A DNA stretch of 64,000 nt from Candidatus Oscillochloris fontis (GCF_004138135.1 NZ_RYFD01000002.1:62001-126000); one strand, 5' to 3'; positions 26,139 through 34,813 are shown, counted from the stretch's first letter. The notes: a model not told the origin generated them from the sequence alone. Numbers and translations: made by a program.

Positions 26139-26267
26139 GTAAATGTTCACACGTCTCCTACGGAAGCCCGCTTTGCTGTCACGCTGAGCGAAGCGAAGCG
26201 TCCCCGACCGAGACCCTTCGCTGCGCTCAGAGTGACGATGCTCTTTACTCCAAGTGTGAACAGTTAC
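26139..26267. repeat. GTAACTGTTCACAC-ended element with TCACGCTGAGCGAAG insert
   Basis: GTAAATGTTCACAC (26139-26152) and GTGTGAACAGTTAC (26254-26267) are inverted ends with 13 of 14 matches. The interior holds a different palindrome, TCACGCTGAGCGAAG against CTTCGCTGCGCTCAGAGTGA. The element fills most of the gap between the AmrS-like gene and lepB. Confidence 0.8.
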
Positions 26268-26297
26268 GCGACCCTAGCGCTTTGCCCACCCTTGGGG

Positions 26298-26303
26298 TAT
26301 AAT
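26298..26303 (+). promoter_or_regulatory. Possible -10 box for lepB
   Basis: TATAAT stands about 100 bases before the lepB ATG, just beyond the repeat element. No convincing -35 hexamer is found at 16-18 bases upstream, so this is a weak call. Confidence 0.35.
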
Positions 26304-26404
26304 GCGGGCGAATTGGGCGACTTGACCCCTCATCATTAGTCTGGATTACCACACTCTGTAGCAGATAGTGTAGCATAGTATCGTACTGCTGCGCCAAGGA
26401 TACC

Positions 26405-27142
26405 ATGGATCAGACACCTTTACGTCGCCGGATCGGGATTGATGCGTCGGCTCCACCCCCACCAGAACCACCAAGTGTCAATAGTACCTGGGAACAACTA
26501 GCTGATCAGGTACCTGAAGATCAGCCACAAGTGCGGGTTCGTTCGTTTGTGCGCGAGTTGCTGGAAACAGCAATCTTTATTCTGCTCATCTTCTTTATTG
26601 TGCGCGGGATCGTGCAGAATTTTAAGATCGAAGGCACCAGTATGGAGCCAACGATGCACACAGGTGAATATATCCTAGTGAATAAGCTGATCTACTTTCA
26701 CTTCGATATCAATGCGCCTTTACGCCTCTTTCCAGGTCAAGAGGCGATTCCCCAAAAGATTATCTACCCCTTTCACCAGCCACGACGCGGCGATGTGGTG
26801 GTCTTTGAGTATCCCCGCGATGTGAGCAAGGACTATATCAAGCGCGTGGTCGGCCTACCGGGGGACACCTTGGAGATCCGGGATGGCAAGGTCTTTCTGA
26901 ATGGGATCGAACTGATCGAACCCTACCTCGATAGTCCAACCGCATGTATGAGCAGCCGCGTGTGTGGCAATGGGCCATTTGTCGTTCCTGAGGGGACGAT
27001 CTTTGTAATGGGTGATAATCGCAACAACAGTAGTGATTCACGCGAATGGGATTCGCTACCCCTCGACCGGGTCGTGGGCCAAGCGTGGCTGATTTACTAC
27101 CCGATCAATCAGTGGGGTCTCGTGCCTCACCACGAATATTAA
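26405..27142 (+). CDS. lepB: Signal peptidase I
   Basis: 245 residues with AAGGA six bases before the ATG. One N-terminal membrane helix (about 56-73, TAIFILLIFFIVRGIVQNF) precedes KIEGTSMEPTMHTGEYILVNK, whose Ser is the nucleophile. RGDVVVFEYPRDVSKDYIKRVVGLPGD carries the general-base Lys, and VMGDNRNNSSDSREWG-like sequence is box E. The enzyme cleaves Sec and Tat signal peptides at the outer face of the membrane. About 50 polar, proline-rich residues before the helix form a cytosolic tail. A GT4 gene begins 3 bases after the stop, followed by tatA, so export functions are grouped here. Confidence 0.95.
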   Translation: MDQTPLRRRIGIDASAPPPPEPPSVNSTWEQLADQVPEDQPQVRVRSFVRELLETAIFILLIFFIVRGIVQNFKIEGTSMEPTMHTGEYILVNKLIYFHFDINAPLRLFPGQEAIPQKIIYPFHQPRRGDVVVFEYPRDVSKDYIKRVVGLPGDTLEIRDGKVFLNGIELIEPYLDSPTACMSSRVCGNGPFVVPEGTIFVMGDNRNNSSDSREWDSLPLDRVVGQAWLIYYPINQWGLVPHHEY

Positions 27143-27145
27143 GCT

Positions 27146-28294
27146 ATGCGTATTGCTGTCAATGCCCACCTGTTGGCCCATACCCGCTCCTTCCGCCGCG
27201 CCGGGGTCTCCCACTATATCGAACAGACGCTGCTGCATCTAGCGCAGATCGATCAGCACAACCAGTACGATATCTATACCACCCGTGGCCTCGATAATGC
27301 CGCGCTGGGGCTACCGGCCAACTTTCATGTGCGCCCTAGCCACCTGCCAACGATCAACCCGCGTATTCGGATTCCTTGGGAACAGTTCCTGGCCCCCACC
27401 CTGCTGCGCATGACCAAGGCCAGCCTCTACCACGGCGCACTCAATGTGGTGCCCTTCAACTGCCCGGTGCCGAGCGTAGTGACCATCCATGATCTGGCGT
27501 TTATTCGCTTCCCACAGACCTTCCGCGCCTACAACCGCACCTATCTCGATTTCGCCACTCGCCTGAGCGCCCGCCGCGCCACCCGCATCCTGGCGGTCTC
27601 CGAGCATACCAAGCGCGAAGTAGTGGGCATCCTGGGGGTTCCCGCCGAGCGCGTGGTGGTGACGCCGAATGCCGCACGGTCCCACTTTCGCCCGCCACCA
27701 CCCGCCGAACTGGAGGCGTTCCGTACCCGCCACGGGCTGCCAGAGCGCTTCGTGCTCTATGTGGGGACGCTGGAGCCGCGCAAGAACCTCACCACGCTGC
27801 TTGATGCCTACGCCGAAGTTACGCGCCGCTTCCCAGATGTGCCGCTGCTGGTCGGTGGGGGCAAGGGCTGGCTCTATGACACGATCTTTGAGCGCCTCGA
27901 ACACCTCGGTCTGCGCGAGCAGGTCAAGTTTGTTGGCTACCTGGACGAGGAGGAGTTGCCGCTCTGGTACGCAGCCGCAACCGTCTTCGCCTTCCCCTCG
28001 ATCTACGAGGGCTTTGGCATGCCGCCCCTGGAAGCGATGGCCTGTGGCACCCCAGTTGTCACCTCGAATACCTCCAGTCTGCCAGAGGTCGTGGCCGACG
28101 CGGGCCTCATGGTTGATCCGCGCAGCGCCGATGCGCTCGCCGCTGCGCTCTGCCGCGTCCTGGGCGATCCCGATCTTCACGCCGACCTGCGCACACGTGG
28201 GTTGCGCCGAGCAACCCACTTCACTTGGGCCACGACGGCGGAGCGCACGCTGCGGGCGTATGAGCAAACGGTGTTGACACCCCCCCCCTACTAG
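27146..28294 (+). CDS. GT4 glycosyltransferase
   Basis: 382 residues of GT-B fold. RIAVNAHLLAHTRSFRRAGVSHY starts the acceptor domain, VVTIHDLAFIRFP is the usual connection in WbaZ/mannosyltransferase-like GT4 proteins, ERFVLYVGTLEPRKNLTTLLDA opens the donor domain and FPSIYEGFGMPPLEAMACG is the Glu-x7-Glu motif. It is soluble or peripheral, adding a sugar from a nucleotide donor to a lipid-linked or polysaccharide acceptor; the donor is unknown. It begins 3 bases after lepB, probably in one transcript. The last codons overlap the promoter of tatA. Confidence 0.9.
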   Translation: MRIAVNAHLLAHTRSFRRAGVSHYIEQTLLHLAQIDQHNQYDIYTTRGLDNAALGLPANFHVRPSHLPTINPRIRIPWEQFLAPTLLRMTKASLYHGALNVVPFNCPVPSVVTIHDLAFIRFPQTFRAYNRTYLDFATRLSARRATRILAVSEHTKREVVGILGVPAERVVVTPNAARSHFRPPPPAELEAFRTRHGLPERFVLYVGTLEPRKNLTTLLDAYAEVTRRFPDVPLLVGGGKGWLYDTIFERLEHLGLREQVKFVGYLDEEELPLWYAAATVFAFPSIYEGFGMPPLEAMACGTPVVTSNTSSLPEVVADAGLMVDPRSADALAAALCRVLGDPDLHADLRTRGLRRATHFTWATTAERTLRAYEQTVLTPPPY

Positions 28295-28302
28295 GGTATA
28301 AT
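28274..28302 (+). promoter_or_regulatory. Consensus sigma-70 promoter for tatA
   Basis: TTGACA (28274-28279) and TATAAT (28297-28302) are both perfect consensus boxes with a 17-base spacer. The promoter overlaps the end of the GT4 gene. A CCCGTC-AA-GACGGG hairpin (28315-28328) follows in the leader. Confidence 0.85.
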
Positions 28303-28356
28303 GCGCGTAGATCTCCCGTCAAGACGGGTATACCACTGGCGTGAAGGAGAGCCATA

Positions 28357-28527
28357 ATGCCTATTCCTGGACCATGGGAATTACTAATTATCCTCGTCAT
28401 TGTCATCGCCGTCTTCGGCGCAAGTCGTCTGGCTGGAATTGGCGGCGCACTCGGCAGCAGCATCCGCGAGTTTAAGAAGGCTGTCCGCGACGATGACGCC
28501 CCAAAGGCGGATGAGAAGAAGGTCTAG
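28357..28527 (+). CDS. tatA: Twin-arginine translocase subunit TatA/E
   Basis: A 56-residue protein beginning [20 protein letters not shown]. It has the TatA plan: a short N-terminal segment, one membrane helix (about 8-21), the hinge [20 protein letters not shown] with the conserved Phe-Gly, an amphipathic helix, and a charged tail [21 protein letters not shown] stands about 7 bases before the ATG. It forms the oligomeric pore element of the Tat system, working with TatC, which is not in the window. It has its own consensus promoter and a terminator, so it is transcribed as a strong single gene. Confidence 0.93.
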   Translation: MPIPGPWELLIILVIVIAVFGASRLAGIGGALGSSIREFKKAVRDDDAPKADEKKV

Positions 28528-28549
28528 TATCCCACCGTTGGTGGGTGGT

Positions 28550-28578
28550 CGGGGGTGGCCAACCGCCCCCGTTTTTTT
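28550..28578 (+). terminator. Rho-independent terminator after tatA
   Basis: A 9-bp GC-rich stem (28550-28558 with 28563-28571, one G-T pair), loop CCAA, followed by seven T. A smaller CCCACC/GGTGGG hairpin stands just before it. Confidence 0.9.
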
Positions 28579-28603
28579 ATGCGAAACGGCTTGAGGTTCT
28601 GGT

Positions 28604-29917
28604 ATGGCACAAGATTTTTTTGACCGCGCAACGATTACGGTACGGGCGGGTAATGGTGGCAACGGCGCAGCCACCTTCCGCCGCGAGAAGTTTGTTCCGC
28701 GTGGCGGCCCGAATGGTGGCGATGGTGGTCGGGGTGGCCATGTCTATCTGGTGGCAGACCCGGAGTTGAATACGCTACTCCACTTCAGTTTTCAGCGTAA
28801 GTTTGCCGCCGAACAGGGTGGCCACGGGCATAAGAACCGCATGTTTGGGGCACAGGGCACCGATCTTGAGGTGCGTGTGCCACCCGGAACGGTAGTGCGC
28901 ACGGTGATTGATGGGGTGCCGTATGAGATAGATCTGGCGCTCCCCGGCCAACGCCTCCTGGCGGCGCGTGGCGGCAAGGGCGGCCTGGGCAATGTCCACT
29001 TCACGACCTCGACCCGCCAAGCGCCGCGCATCGCTGAGTATGGCGAACCAGGTCAGGAGTTGCAGATCGATCTGGAACTCAAACTAATCGCCGATGTGGG
29101 TCTGGTCGGCTTCCCCAACGCGGGCAAAAGTACGCTGCTCTCGATGATCAGTGCCGCCCAGCCCAAGATTGCCAACTACCCCTTCACCACCCTCCAACCC
29201 AACCTGGGCATGGTCACGGTGGGCGACTATGACCGCTTTGTGGTCGCCGACATCCCCGGCCTAATCGAGGGCGCACATACCGGGGTGGGTCTGGGCCACG
29301 ACTTCCTGCGCCACATCGAGCGCACCCGTGTGATCATCCATGTGGTTGATTGTGCCGGGGTGGATGGGCGCGATCCGCTGGATGACTACCATCAGATCAA
29401 TGCCGAGTTGCGCCAATATCGCCCGGAGTTGGCCGAGCGCCCCCAAGTGGTGGCGCTGAACAAGCAGGATCTGCCGGAGGCGGCGGAGAACCTCGCACGG
29501 CTGCAAGGCGAGTTGCCGGTTGAGCCGGAGAACCTCGTACCGATTGCCGCCGCCACCCGCGAGGGGGTAGATGCGTTACTCCGCCGCGTAGCCGAAGTGC
29601 TGCGCAGCCTCCCCGTCGAACCCGCACCCCTACGCGATAGCGAACTCCCCGTTCTGGATTGGGGCGTGCCCGAAATTGACCCGAACCTGTTTACAGTGGA
29701 GCGCGAGGGCGGGCGCTGGCGGGTGCGTGGAGGCAAGATCGAGCGGCTGGTGGCCATGACCAACTTTGATCAGCCCGAATCGGTAGATCGCGTCCAGCGC
29801 GTTCTTGATGCGACGAAGATCAGTGATGCGCTCCTGAAGGCCGGTTTGCAAGAGGGCGATACGGTGGTGATCGGGAACCAAGAGTTGCTCTGGTCGGATG
29901 CCGAACGGTTTCTGTAG
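28604..29917 (+). CDS. obgE: GTPase ObgE/CgtA
   Basis: 437 residues. The Gly-rich Obg fold (1-158, for example [29 protein letters not shown]) is followed by the G domain with [15 protein letters not shown] (P loop), FTTLQPNLG (switch I), [12 protein letters not shown] (G3) and LNKQDL (G4), and by a C-terminal OCT domain (about 350-430). It is an essential ribosome-associated GTPase tied to 50S maturation and stress control. Its TAG stop is the first three bases of a palindromic repeat array. Confidence 0.96.
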   Translation: MAQDFFDRATITVRAGNGGNGAATFRREKFVPRGGPNGGDGGRGGHVYLVADPELNTLLHFSFQRKFAAEQGGHGHKNRMFGAQGTDLEVRVPPGTVVRTVIDGVPYEIDLALPGQRLLAARGGKGGLGNVHFTTSTRQAPRIAEYGEPGQELQIDLELKLIADVGLVGFPNAGKSTLLSMISAAQPKIANYPFTTLQPNLGMVTVGDYDRFVVADIPGLIEGAHTGVGLGHDFLRHIERTRVIIHVVDCAGVDGRDPLDDYHQINAELRQYRPELAERPQVVALNKQDLPEAAENLARLQGELPVEPENLVPIAAATREGVDALLRRVAEVLRSLPVEPAPLRDSELPVLDWGVPEIDPNLFTVEREGGRWRVRGGKIERLVAMTNFDQPESVDRVQRVLDATKISDALLKAGLQEGDTVVIGNQELLWSDAERFL

Positions 29918-30020
29918 CGCCGCAACATATTGCGGCGCTACGCAACATATTGCGACGCTACGCAACATATTGCGGCGCTACGCAACATATTGCGGCGCTA
30001 CGCAACATATTGCGACGCTA
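29915..30020. repeat. Stop-to-stop array of a 20-base palindromic repeat
   Basis: Five tandem copies of CGCAACATATTGCGGCGCTA (29921-30020), copies 2 and 5 having GCGACGCTA. Together with the preceding TAGCGC the first unit is an 11-bp hairpin (29915-29940). The array starts on the obgE TAG and ends on the CTA that is the stop of the convergent DUF123 gene, so there is no other DNA between the two genes. Confidence 0.95.
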
Positions 30021-30470
30021 CGTATACACATCCAACCGGATTTCCCCCGCCCCCAATGCAATCACCGGAGCCAAGATGATCTCGGCCAGCAGATCGGGTG
30101 GGGGCGGATCGGGCAGGTAGAAGAGATGCGAGCGGCAACTGGTGTCGCTGGCCCCAAAGCCAAGCACGGGAATGCTCAAGCGCGGGTGCTGGCGGCATGC
30201 CGCGCACCAGTGGCACTCAAGCCGCTGCGAGCTCGTCACCGCCCAGATCGCCAACAGATCGGTATGGACGCGCAAGTAGTCAATATGCCAGTGCAGACGC
30301 GGCTTATCGCGGCGCTCATGGTGGCGCAGCCGCGCCTGCAACCCGCCGGGGCCAAAGGCGCTGCCCACATAGAGATAATAGCCGGGAGCAAAGGCATAGC
30401 GCCCCAAACGCCCCACCTGAAGATCGGGCAGGCCAGCCAGCAGGTGGAGCAGCAGAATATAACTACCCAT
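30018..30470 (-). CDS. DUF123 GIY-YIG-like protein
   Basis: 150 residues of the Uri/DUF123 family. GRYAFAPGYYLYVGSAFGPGGLQARLRHH is the GIY-YIG-like core (here Gly-Tyr-Tyr / Tyr-Val-Gly) with the conserved Arg, and RLHWHIDYLRVH follows. CHWCAACRQHP and a Cys later (SCRSHLFYL) may bind metal. Family members occur with archaeal and bacterial nucleic-acid enzymes and are thought to be small endonucleases; activity is unproven. It is the last gene after GNAT and mnmE on this strand, joined by adjacent stop and start. Confidence 0.85.
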   Translation of the reverse strand: MGSYILLLHLLAGLPDLQVGRLGRYAFAPGYYLYVGSAFGPGGLQARLRHHERRDKPRLHWHIDYLRVHTDLLAIWAVTSSQRLECHWCAACRQHPRLSIPVLGFGASDTSCRSHLFYLPDPPPPDLLAEIILAPVIALGAGEIRLDVYT

Positions 30471-31237
30471 CAGTAGCTGACCCGCAATAACCGCGTATGG
30501 CTATACATCCCCGCCGCCTCCAAGGTCTGCTTGGAGCGGTGGTTATGGTACCAACAGCCCGCAATCGGCTGGCGACCAATGCGACGACACTCGGCGATCA
30601 AGCCACAGATCGTCGCGGTACCAATCCCGCGCCGCCGGTAGGCAGGCAGGGTGAACATCCCCACACTCGCCACCTGGGGCATCAGCATACTGCGTTCAAT
30701 CACCCCAAAACCGACACACTCGCCCTGCTGCTCGGTGAGGTAGAGCTTCCCCTGGGCCAAATTATCCTCCAGCCGATCAAAGAAGCCCCCCGCCCCAGCA
30801 CGGATAACCTCGGCATCCGCCATGGTCGCCATGCGCAGGTGGGTATCCGGCGGCAGCGGCGGCGAGTCGTCGAGGGTCTGGAAGAAGTAGGCTTGGCGAT
30901 CAATCTGCCGACTCTCATCGAGCGCATGGGCCAAAAAGAGTTCATCGCAAGTCGGCACGAAGGCGGCATGCACATTCTCCAGGCGGCGCACACCATAAAA
31001 GATCGCTTGGCCATAGCGCCGATAGGGGCGATCCAACCCGAACTGGGTGATCAGGGTTTCGGCATGAATAGCACAAAACCCCGCCTTCGCCCCATCTACC
31101 TCAATCCGATAGTAGTTGGACTCAAGAATATGCTCTTCAAGAAACGAATCGAATGGCGAGGGCAAACTGGCTGCATGCTGACGGAGATCGGCCACAATCG
31201 TACCAAACGGGACATGGGTATAGGTCATCGCGACCAT
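30470..31237 (-). CDS. GNAT-family N-acetyltransferase
   Basis: About 255 residues. The C-terminal half is a GNAT domain: VGFGVIERSMLMPQVASVGMFTLPAYRRRGIGTATICGLI is the acetyl-CoA loop motif A (Arg-Arg-x-Gly-Ile-Gly), followed by PIAGCWYHNHRSKQTLEAAGM, the motif B turn with Asn and Ser. The N-terminal half resembles a degenerate second GNAT fold. The start at 31237 avoids overlap with mnmE; two further ATGs (31228 and 31258) are possible. The acceptor is unknown. It lies 5 bases after mnmE and abuts the DUF123 gene. Confidence 0.85.
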   Translation of the reverse strand: MVAMTYTHVPFGTIVADLRQHAASLPSPFDSFLEEHILESNYYRIEVDGAKAGFCAIHAETLITQFGLDRPYRRYGQAIFYGVRRLENVHAAFVPTCDELFLAHALDESRQIDRQAYFFQTLDDSPPLPPDTHLRMATMADAEVIRAGAGGFFDRLEDNLAQGKLYLTEQQGECVGFGVIERSMLMPQVASVGMFTLPAYRRRGIGTATICGLIAECRRIGRQPIAGCWYHNHRSKQTLEAAGMYSHTRLLRVSY

Positions 31238-31242
31238 AAGTT

Positions 31243-32613
31243 CTATTTCCCAATACAAAAACGGGCAAAGATCGTATCGAGCAGATCCTCACCCACCGTC
31301 TCCCCCGTCATCTCGCCCAGCGCATTGAGCGCCACGGTGAGATCTCCGGCCAGCAAATCAGCGGGAAGCCCCTGTTCACAACTCTCCAGCACCACCCGCA
31401 AGTGATCCGCAGCACGTTGAAGAGCATCGCGGTGGCGCGGGCTACTCACCAAGTGCGCGGCCCCAGAGGCAAGCGGCGCTCCACCCAACAGTGCGCGACT
31501 AACCGTGCGGCTAAGCAGATCAATACCCGCCCCGGTCGTGGCAGTGGTCGCCACCACCCCCAGCAGATGGGGATGCGCAAAGGGGCTGGGCGGGACGAGA
31601 TCGGGGTTATGCACGACATCCTGCTTATTCCAGATCAGGATGGTTGGTTTTTCGTAGGTCAGTTCAGCAATCACGCGATCTGCCGGGCCGGGCGGCACGG
31701 TCGCATCAAGCACCAAGAGCGCCAGATCGGCCCCGGCGAGCGCCCGGCGCGAACGTTCCACCCCCAACTGCTCGACTGGATCGTGGCTCTCGCGAATACC
31801 AGCGGTATCAATCAGCACCACCGGAATCCCGTCCAGATTCGCCGTCTCTTCAAGCGTATCGCGTGTCGTACCAGGAATAGGCGTAACAATCGCCCGCTGA
31901 ACCCGCAGCAACGCATTCAGCAGCGAGGACTTGCCGACATTGGGACGCCCGACCAGCGCAGCGCGGGCACCCTGGCGGTAGACGATCCCCTGTGAAGCCC
32001 CGACCAAGAGCCGTTCAACCCCGGCCAACCCGGCATGAAGCGCCGGGAGATACTCTTGATGCGGCACTTCATCCTCAGGAAAATCAATCAGCGCGGTGAG
32101 GTAGGCAAGTGGCTCCAACAACTGGCGACGCAAACTGCGCACCTCCTGAGCCAACCAGCCCCCCAACTGAGCCTGGGCAAGTGCCAAGCCAGCACTCGTC
32201 TGCGCACGGATCACATCAAGCGACGCCTCAGCCTGAGTCAGATCGATCCGCCCATTGAGGAACGCGCGCAACGTAAACTCACCCGGACGCGCCAAACGTG
32301 CCCCCGCCGCCAAGACGCGAGCGAGGGTCATCTGCACCGGCAGCGGGCCACCGTGACACGAGATCTCAACCACATCCTCGCGGGTGAAGCTACGCGGTGC
32401 GCGCATATAGGCACACAGCGCCTCATCAATCGGCGCACCGGTAGTATCAACCACCGCCCCATAACGTAAGCGGTAGGGCCGCAGCGGGCCGGGATGGAGG
32501 GGCCGAAAGACCGCCAGCGCAATCGCGTGGGCATGGGGGCCACTCAGGCGGACAACCCCTAGCCCGCCCTCACCGGGCGGGGTGGCAATCGCAGCAATAG
32601 TGTCGTCATGCAT
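31243..32613 (-). CDS. mnmE: tRNA modification GTPase MnmE
   Basis: 456 residues from the ATG at 32613. [23 protein letters not shown] starts the THF-binding domain; [46 protein letters not shown] is conserved; the inserted G domain has [31 protein letters not shown] and WNKQD; the C-terminus is FCIGK with the catalytic Cys. With MnmG it modifies the wobble uridine of several tRNAs. A perfect TATAAT lies only 7 bases before the ATG, so the mRNA may be leaderless. The divergent hydrolase starts 19 bases away. Confidence 0.95.
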   Translation of the reverse strand: MHDDTIAAIATPPGEGGLGVVRLSGPHAHAIALAVFRPLHPGPLRPYRLRYGAVVDTTGAPIDEALCAYMRAPRSFTREDVVEISCHGGPLPVQMTLARVLAAGARLARPGEFTLRAFLNGRIDLTQAEASLDVIRAQTSAGLALAQAQLGGWLAQEVRSLRRQLLEPLAYLTALIDFPEDEVPHQEYLPALHAGLAGVERLLVGASQGIVYRQGARAALVGRPNVGKSSLLNALLRVQRAIVTPIPGTTRDTLEETANLDGIPVVLIDTAGIRESHDPVEQLGVERSRRALAGADLALLVLDATVPPGPADRVIAELTYEKPTILIWNKQDVVHNPDLVPPSPFAHPHLLGVVATTATTGAGIDLLSRTVSRALLGGAPLASGAAHLVSSPRHRDALQRAADHLRVVLESCEQGLPADLLAGDLTVALNALGEMTGETVGEDLLDTIFARFCIGK

Positions 32614-32620
32614 GTGGTAG

Positions 32621-32628
32621 ATTATAGT
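32621..32628. promoter_or_regulatory. Overlapping divergent -10 boxes for mnmE and hydrolase
   Basis: On the minus strand TATAAT (32626 to 32621) stands 7 bases from the mnmE ATG. On the plus strand TATAGT (32623-32628) stands 4 bases from the hydrolase ATG. The -35 regions would lie inside the opposite coding sequence and are weak. Both transcripts would be leaderless. Confidence 0.5.
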
Positions 32629-32632
32629 ACAT

Positions 32633-33760
32633 ATGAAGCAAGCGCCCACAATCCTACGCGGACTCATCACCTGGCTCGGCCTACTCGACAGCCTCGCACA
32701 CCACACCGGGCTACACGGGTTATCCTGGGGGCGCGGGGTTGGCGGAGTCATACTGAGTCTGCTCGGCATGGCCGGGCGTCCCAGGCTACGCGATCTGCTC
32801 ACCAGCCTACCCCTGGCACTCCCGATCCAGATCGGCATGGCATGCCTCGCCAACCCTCACCTCAACCCCAAACACCAACTCACTCCTGGACATTATGTCA
32901 ATCGAAGAATCGAACGCCTCGACATCCCCGGCGAATACGGCGCGATCCCAGCACTGCACATCATTCCCGCCAAGGAAGCACGCGCAGCGATCTGTGTTGC
33001 CCACGGCTCCGGGGCCGACAAGACCTTCTACGCATGGCGGCTGTGTGAAGCATTGGTAGCCGAAGGATTCGCCATCCTGCTGATTGACCTCGACGGCCAT
33101 GGCGAGAGTCCGCGACCACAGAGCTACCCAGCGATCATCGAAAGCGTGGGCGCGGCGGCGCGCTGGTTACGCGAGCGCTATGCGTGGGTAGGACTGCTCG
33201 GCATGAGCCTGGGCGGAGCCGTCACCGCATGCGCGGTTGCCAACGGCGCACCCTGCGACGCCCTGGTAGTGTGGGAGAGTCCACCCCGGTTACGAGTGGA
33301 CAAAGCGGGCTACCGGCGCATGCAGATCACGGAGATGCTGCGAGTAGCGCGCCCGCCACTCATCCACCTCTTCCGCGACGGCACGTTCTACCACATCCTC
33401 AAGGCGTGGCAGACCAGCGGCATCCGGGCGCAAATCGGCACCTGGGATCTCTTCGACGCGCTGGATCTGGTGGGGAGCTTAGAGCGCATCAAAGCCAACC
33501 CACAACGCCCGCCACTACTGCTGGTCTATGCCGGACGTGACGCAGTCCTACACCCAGGGAGCGAGCAAGAAGTCGCACGAGCGAGTGCGGGATGGGGCGA
33601 ATTCCACCTGGTGCCACGTGCCAGCCACCTGACCTTACCACTTGAGCCACAGACAATCGGGATAAGTCGGGCATGGCTGGGGAAGATGCTACTCTCTCGT
33701 ATGGTGGCGGCAATGCCGCCACCATACGAGAAAAAAGCGGGTCTAGAGCGTGGGTTTTAG
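32633..33760 (+). CDS. Alpha/beta hydrolase
   Basis: 375 residues. A hydrophobic N-terminal region (about 8-75) precedes an alpha/beta hydrolase domain: ICVAHGSGADKTFYAW is the oxyanion loop, LIDLDGHGESPRP follows, LLGMSLGGAVTACA holds the nucleophile Ser, VYAGRDAVLHPGSE the acid and PRASHLTL the His. The substrate is unknown. The tail from about residue 354 (SRMVAAMPPPYEKKAGLERGF) is translated from the GGCGGC hairpin at 33695-33731 and following DNA, so the original C-terminus was replaced or lengthened by the repeat. Confidence 0.85.
   Translation: MKQAPTILRGLITWLGLLDSLAHHTGLHGLSWGRGVGGVILSLLGMAGRPRLRDLLTSLPLALPIQIGMACLANPHLNPKHQLTPGHYVNRRIERLDIPGEYGAIPALHIIPAKEARAAICVAHGSGADKTFYAWRLCEALVAEGFAILLIDLDGHGESPRPQSYPAIIESVGAAARWLRERYAWVGLLGMSLGGAVTACAVANGAPCDALVVWESPPRLRVDKAGYRRMQITEMLRVARPPLIHLFRDGTFYHILKAWQTSGIRAQIGTWDLFDALDLVGSLERIKANPQRPPLLLVYAGRDAVLHPGSEQEVARASAGWGEFHLVPRASHLTLPLEPQTIGISRAWLGKMLLSRMVAAMPPPYEKKAGLERGF
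33695..33731. repeat. Locus-specific GGCGGC hairpin, copy 4 (inside a coding end)
   Basis: A 17-bp perfect stem (33695-33711 and 33715-33731), loop AAT, outer arm TCTCGTATGGT unique to this locus. It is read through as the C-terminal codons of the hydrolase gene. A small AGGGC...GCCCT hairpin lies at about 33761-33774. Confidence 0.85.
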
Positions 33761-33788
33761 GGCAACAGCCCTAAACATACATGGTCTT

Positions 33789-34385
33789 TTAACGCGAGCC
33801 ATTCGGCTCCAGAATCGAATCGATCAAACCATACTCAATCGCCTGCGGAGCAGTGAGATAGGCATCACGACTAAAATCGTGCTCAATCCGCTCAACTGGC
33901 TGACCAGAATGTTCAGCCATAATCTCCCGCAACATCCGTTGCAGGCGCAGCATCTCATTCACCGCAATCTCAACATCAGGCGCATAACCCTCAGCCCCAC
34001 CACCCGCCGGGTGGGAATGGATCGTCGCATTAGGCAACGCGAAGCGCTTACCCTTGGCCCCACCACACAGCAAGACCGTCGCCATACTGGCAGCGCGCCC
34101 GACACAAACCGTACAGACATCAGGCGAGATCAGTTGCATCGTATCGTAGATAGCCAAACCAGCCCGCACGACCCCACCGGGGCTATTGATATAGAGCCAA
34201 ATATCGCGCTCAGGATCTTGATGCTGGAGCACCAACAACTGCGCCACGACCACCGCAGCCATATCATCATCAATCGGCGTGCCGATCATAATCACCCGCT
34301 CCTGAAGCAAGCGCGAGAAGATATCCCAACTACGCTCACCACGGGCGGTACGCTCGATAATCGTTGGAATGGGAACGGACGGCAT
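33789..34385 (-). CDS. clpP: ATP-dependent Clp protease proteolytic subunit
   Basis: 198 residues. IIERTARGERSWDIFSRLLQERVIMIG is the normal mature N-terminus; GRAASMATVLL holds the catalytic Ser, PNATIHSHPAGG the His (usual form IHQP; here IHSHP), and DFSRDAYLTAPQAIEYGLID the Asp. It forms a tetradecameric chamber fed by ClpX or ClpC. The Q-to-S-H change after the His is a mild departure from the family. No clpX is adjacent. There is a possible TATACT -10 box about 45 bases before the start, at the edge of the repeat element 34439-34574. Confidence 0.94.
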   Translation of the reverse strand: MPSVPIPTIIERTARGERSWDIFSRLLQERVIMIGTPIDDDMAAVVVAQLLVLQHQDPERDIWLYINSPGGVVRAGLAIYDTMQLISPDVCTVCVGRAASMATVLLCGGAKGKRFALPNATIHSHPAGGGAEGYAPDVEIAVNEMLRLQRMLREIMAEHSGQPVERIEHDFSRDAYLTAPQAIEYGLIDSILEPNGSR

Positions 34386-34438
34386 AGAGCCCCCTCATTG
34401 AACAGAGATCGCGGGTTTGCGAATTTCAGTATAGCACA

Positions 34439-34574
34439 GTAACTGTTCACACTTCTCCTAGCTTCCAGTTTTTGACGCAAAGACGCAGAGGCGCAAAGCC
34501 TGCAACAAAACCTTTGCGTCTTTGCGCCTTTGCGTCAATCAGAAGCTTCCTTTACCCCAAGTGTGAACAGTTAC
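34439..34574. repeat. GTAACTGTTCACACTT-ended element with GACGCAAAG insert
   Basis: Perfect 16-base inverted ends (34439-34454 and 34559-34574) enclose an imperfect palindrome (34472-34538) made of GACGCAAAGACGC-like units. The outer ends are those of 26139-26267, but the interior is unrelated to it. Confidence 0.9.
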
Positions 34575-34588
34575 ATAGCACAGCTTTT

Positions 34589-34617
34589 TTGACGCTGCCT
34601 AGCACCTCGGCTATAAT
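34589..34617 (+). promoter_or_regulatory. Promoter of the tRNA-Lys gene
   Basis: TTGACG (34589-34594) and TATAAT (34612-34617) with a 17-base spacer, ending 11 bases before the tRNA. Confidence 0.85.
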
Positions 34618-34628
34618 GGGGCGCGGAA

Positions 34629-34703
34629 GGGCCGGTAGCTCAGTGGTAGAGCACCTGACTTTTAATCAGAGGGTCGTGGGTTCGACCCCCACCCGGCTCA
34701 CCA
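34629..34703 (+). tRNA. tRNA-Lys (anticodon TTT), CCA encoded
   Basis: The acceptor stem GGGCCGG pairs with CCGGCTC (one G-T pair); the D arm GCTCAGTGGTAGAGC, the anticodon loop CTTTTAA and the T arm GTGGGTTCGACCCCCAC are all standard. The top pair of the anticodon stem is C-A. Discriminator A and CCA (34701-34703) are encoded. Confidence 0.97.
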
Positions 34704-34710
34704 AACTCAG

Positions 34711-34739
34711 AAGCCTAGTGTCGTTTCGGCACTAGGCTT
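34711..34739 (+). terminator. Hairpin after tRNA-Lys
   Basis: A perfect 10-bp stem AAGCCTAGTG / CACTAGGCTT with a 9-base loop begins 8 bases after the tRNA. The U-run is short, so it is a weak intrinsic terminator. Confidence 0.7.
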
Positions 34740-34813
34740 TATGATGTGTAGATGATTTTAGTGGTAAGACGCGGTGCCGATGCTACAATATGGATGCAAG
34801 GAGTACCCCCCCG

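Noticed and set aside
29921-30020. CRISPR array
   Set aside because: The 20-base units follow each other with no spacers and are palindromic; no cas gene is present. The 24750 array was rejected for the same reason, having near-identical sequence between units.
34629-34703. tRNA-Lys as integration site of a mobile island
   Set aside because: I searched by eye for a second copy of the tRNA 3' end within the window and saw none, and no integrase gene is present.
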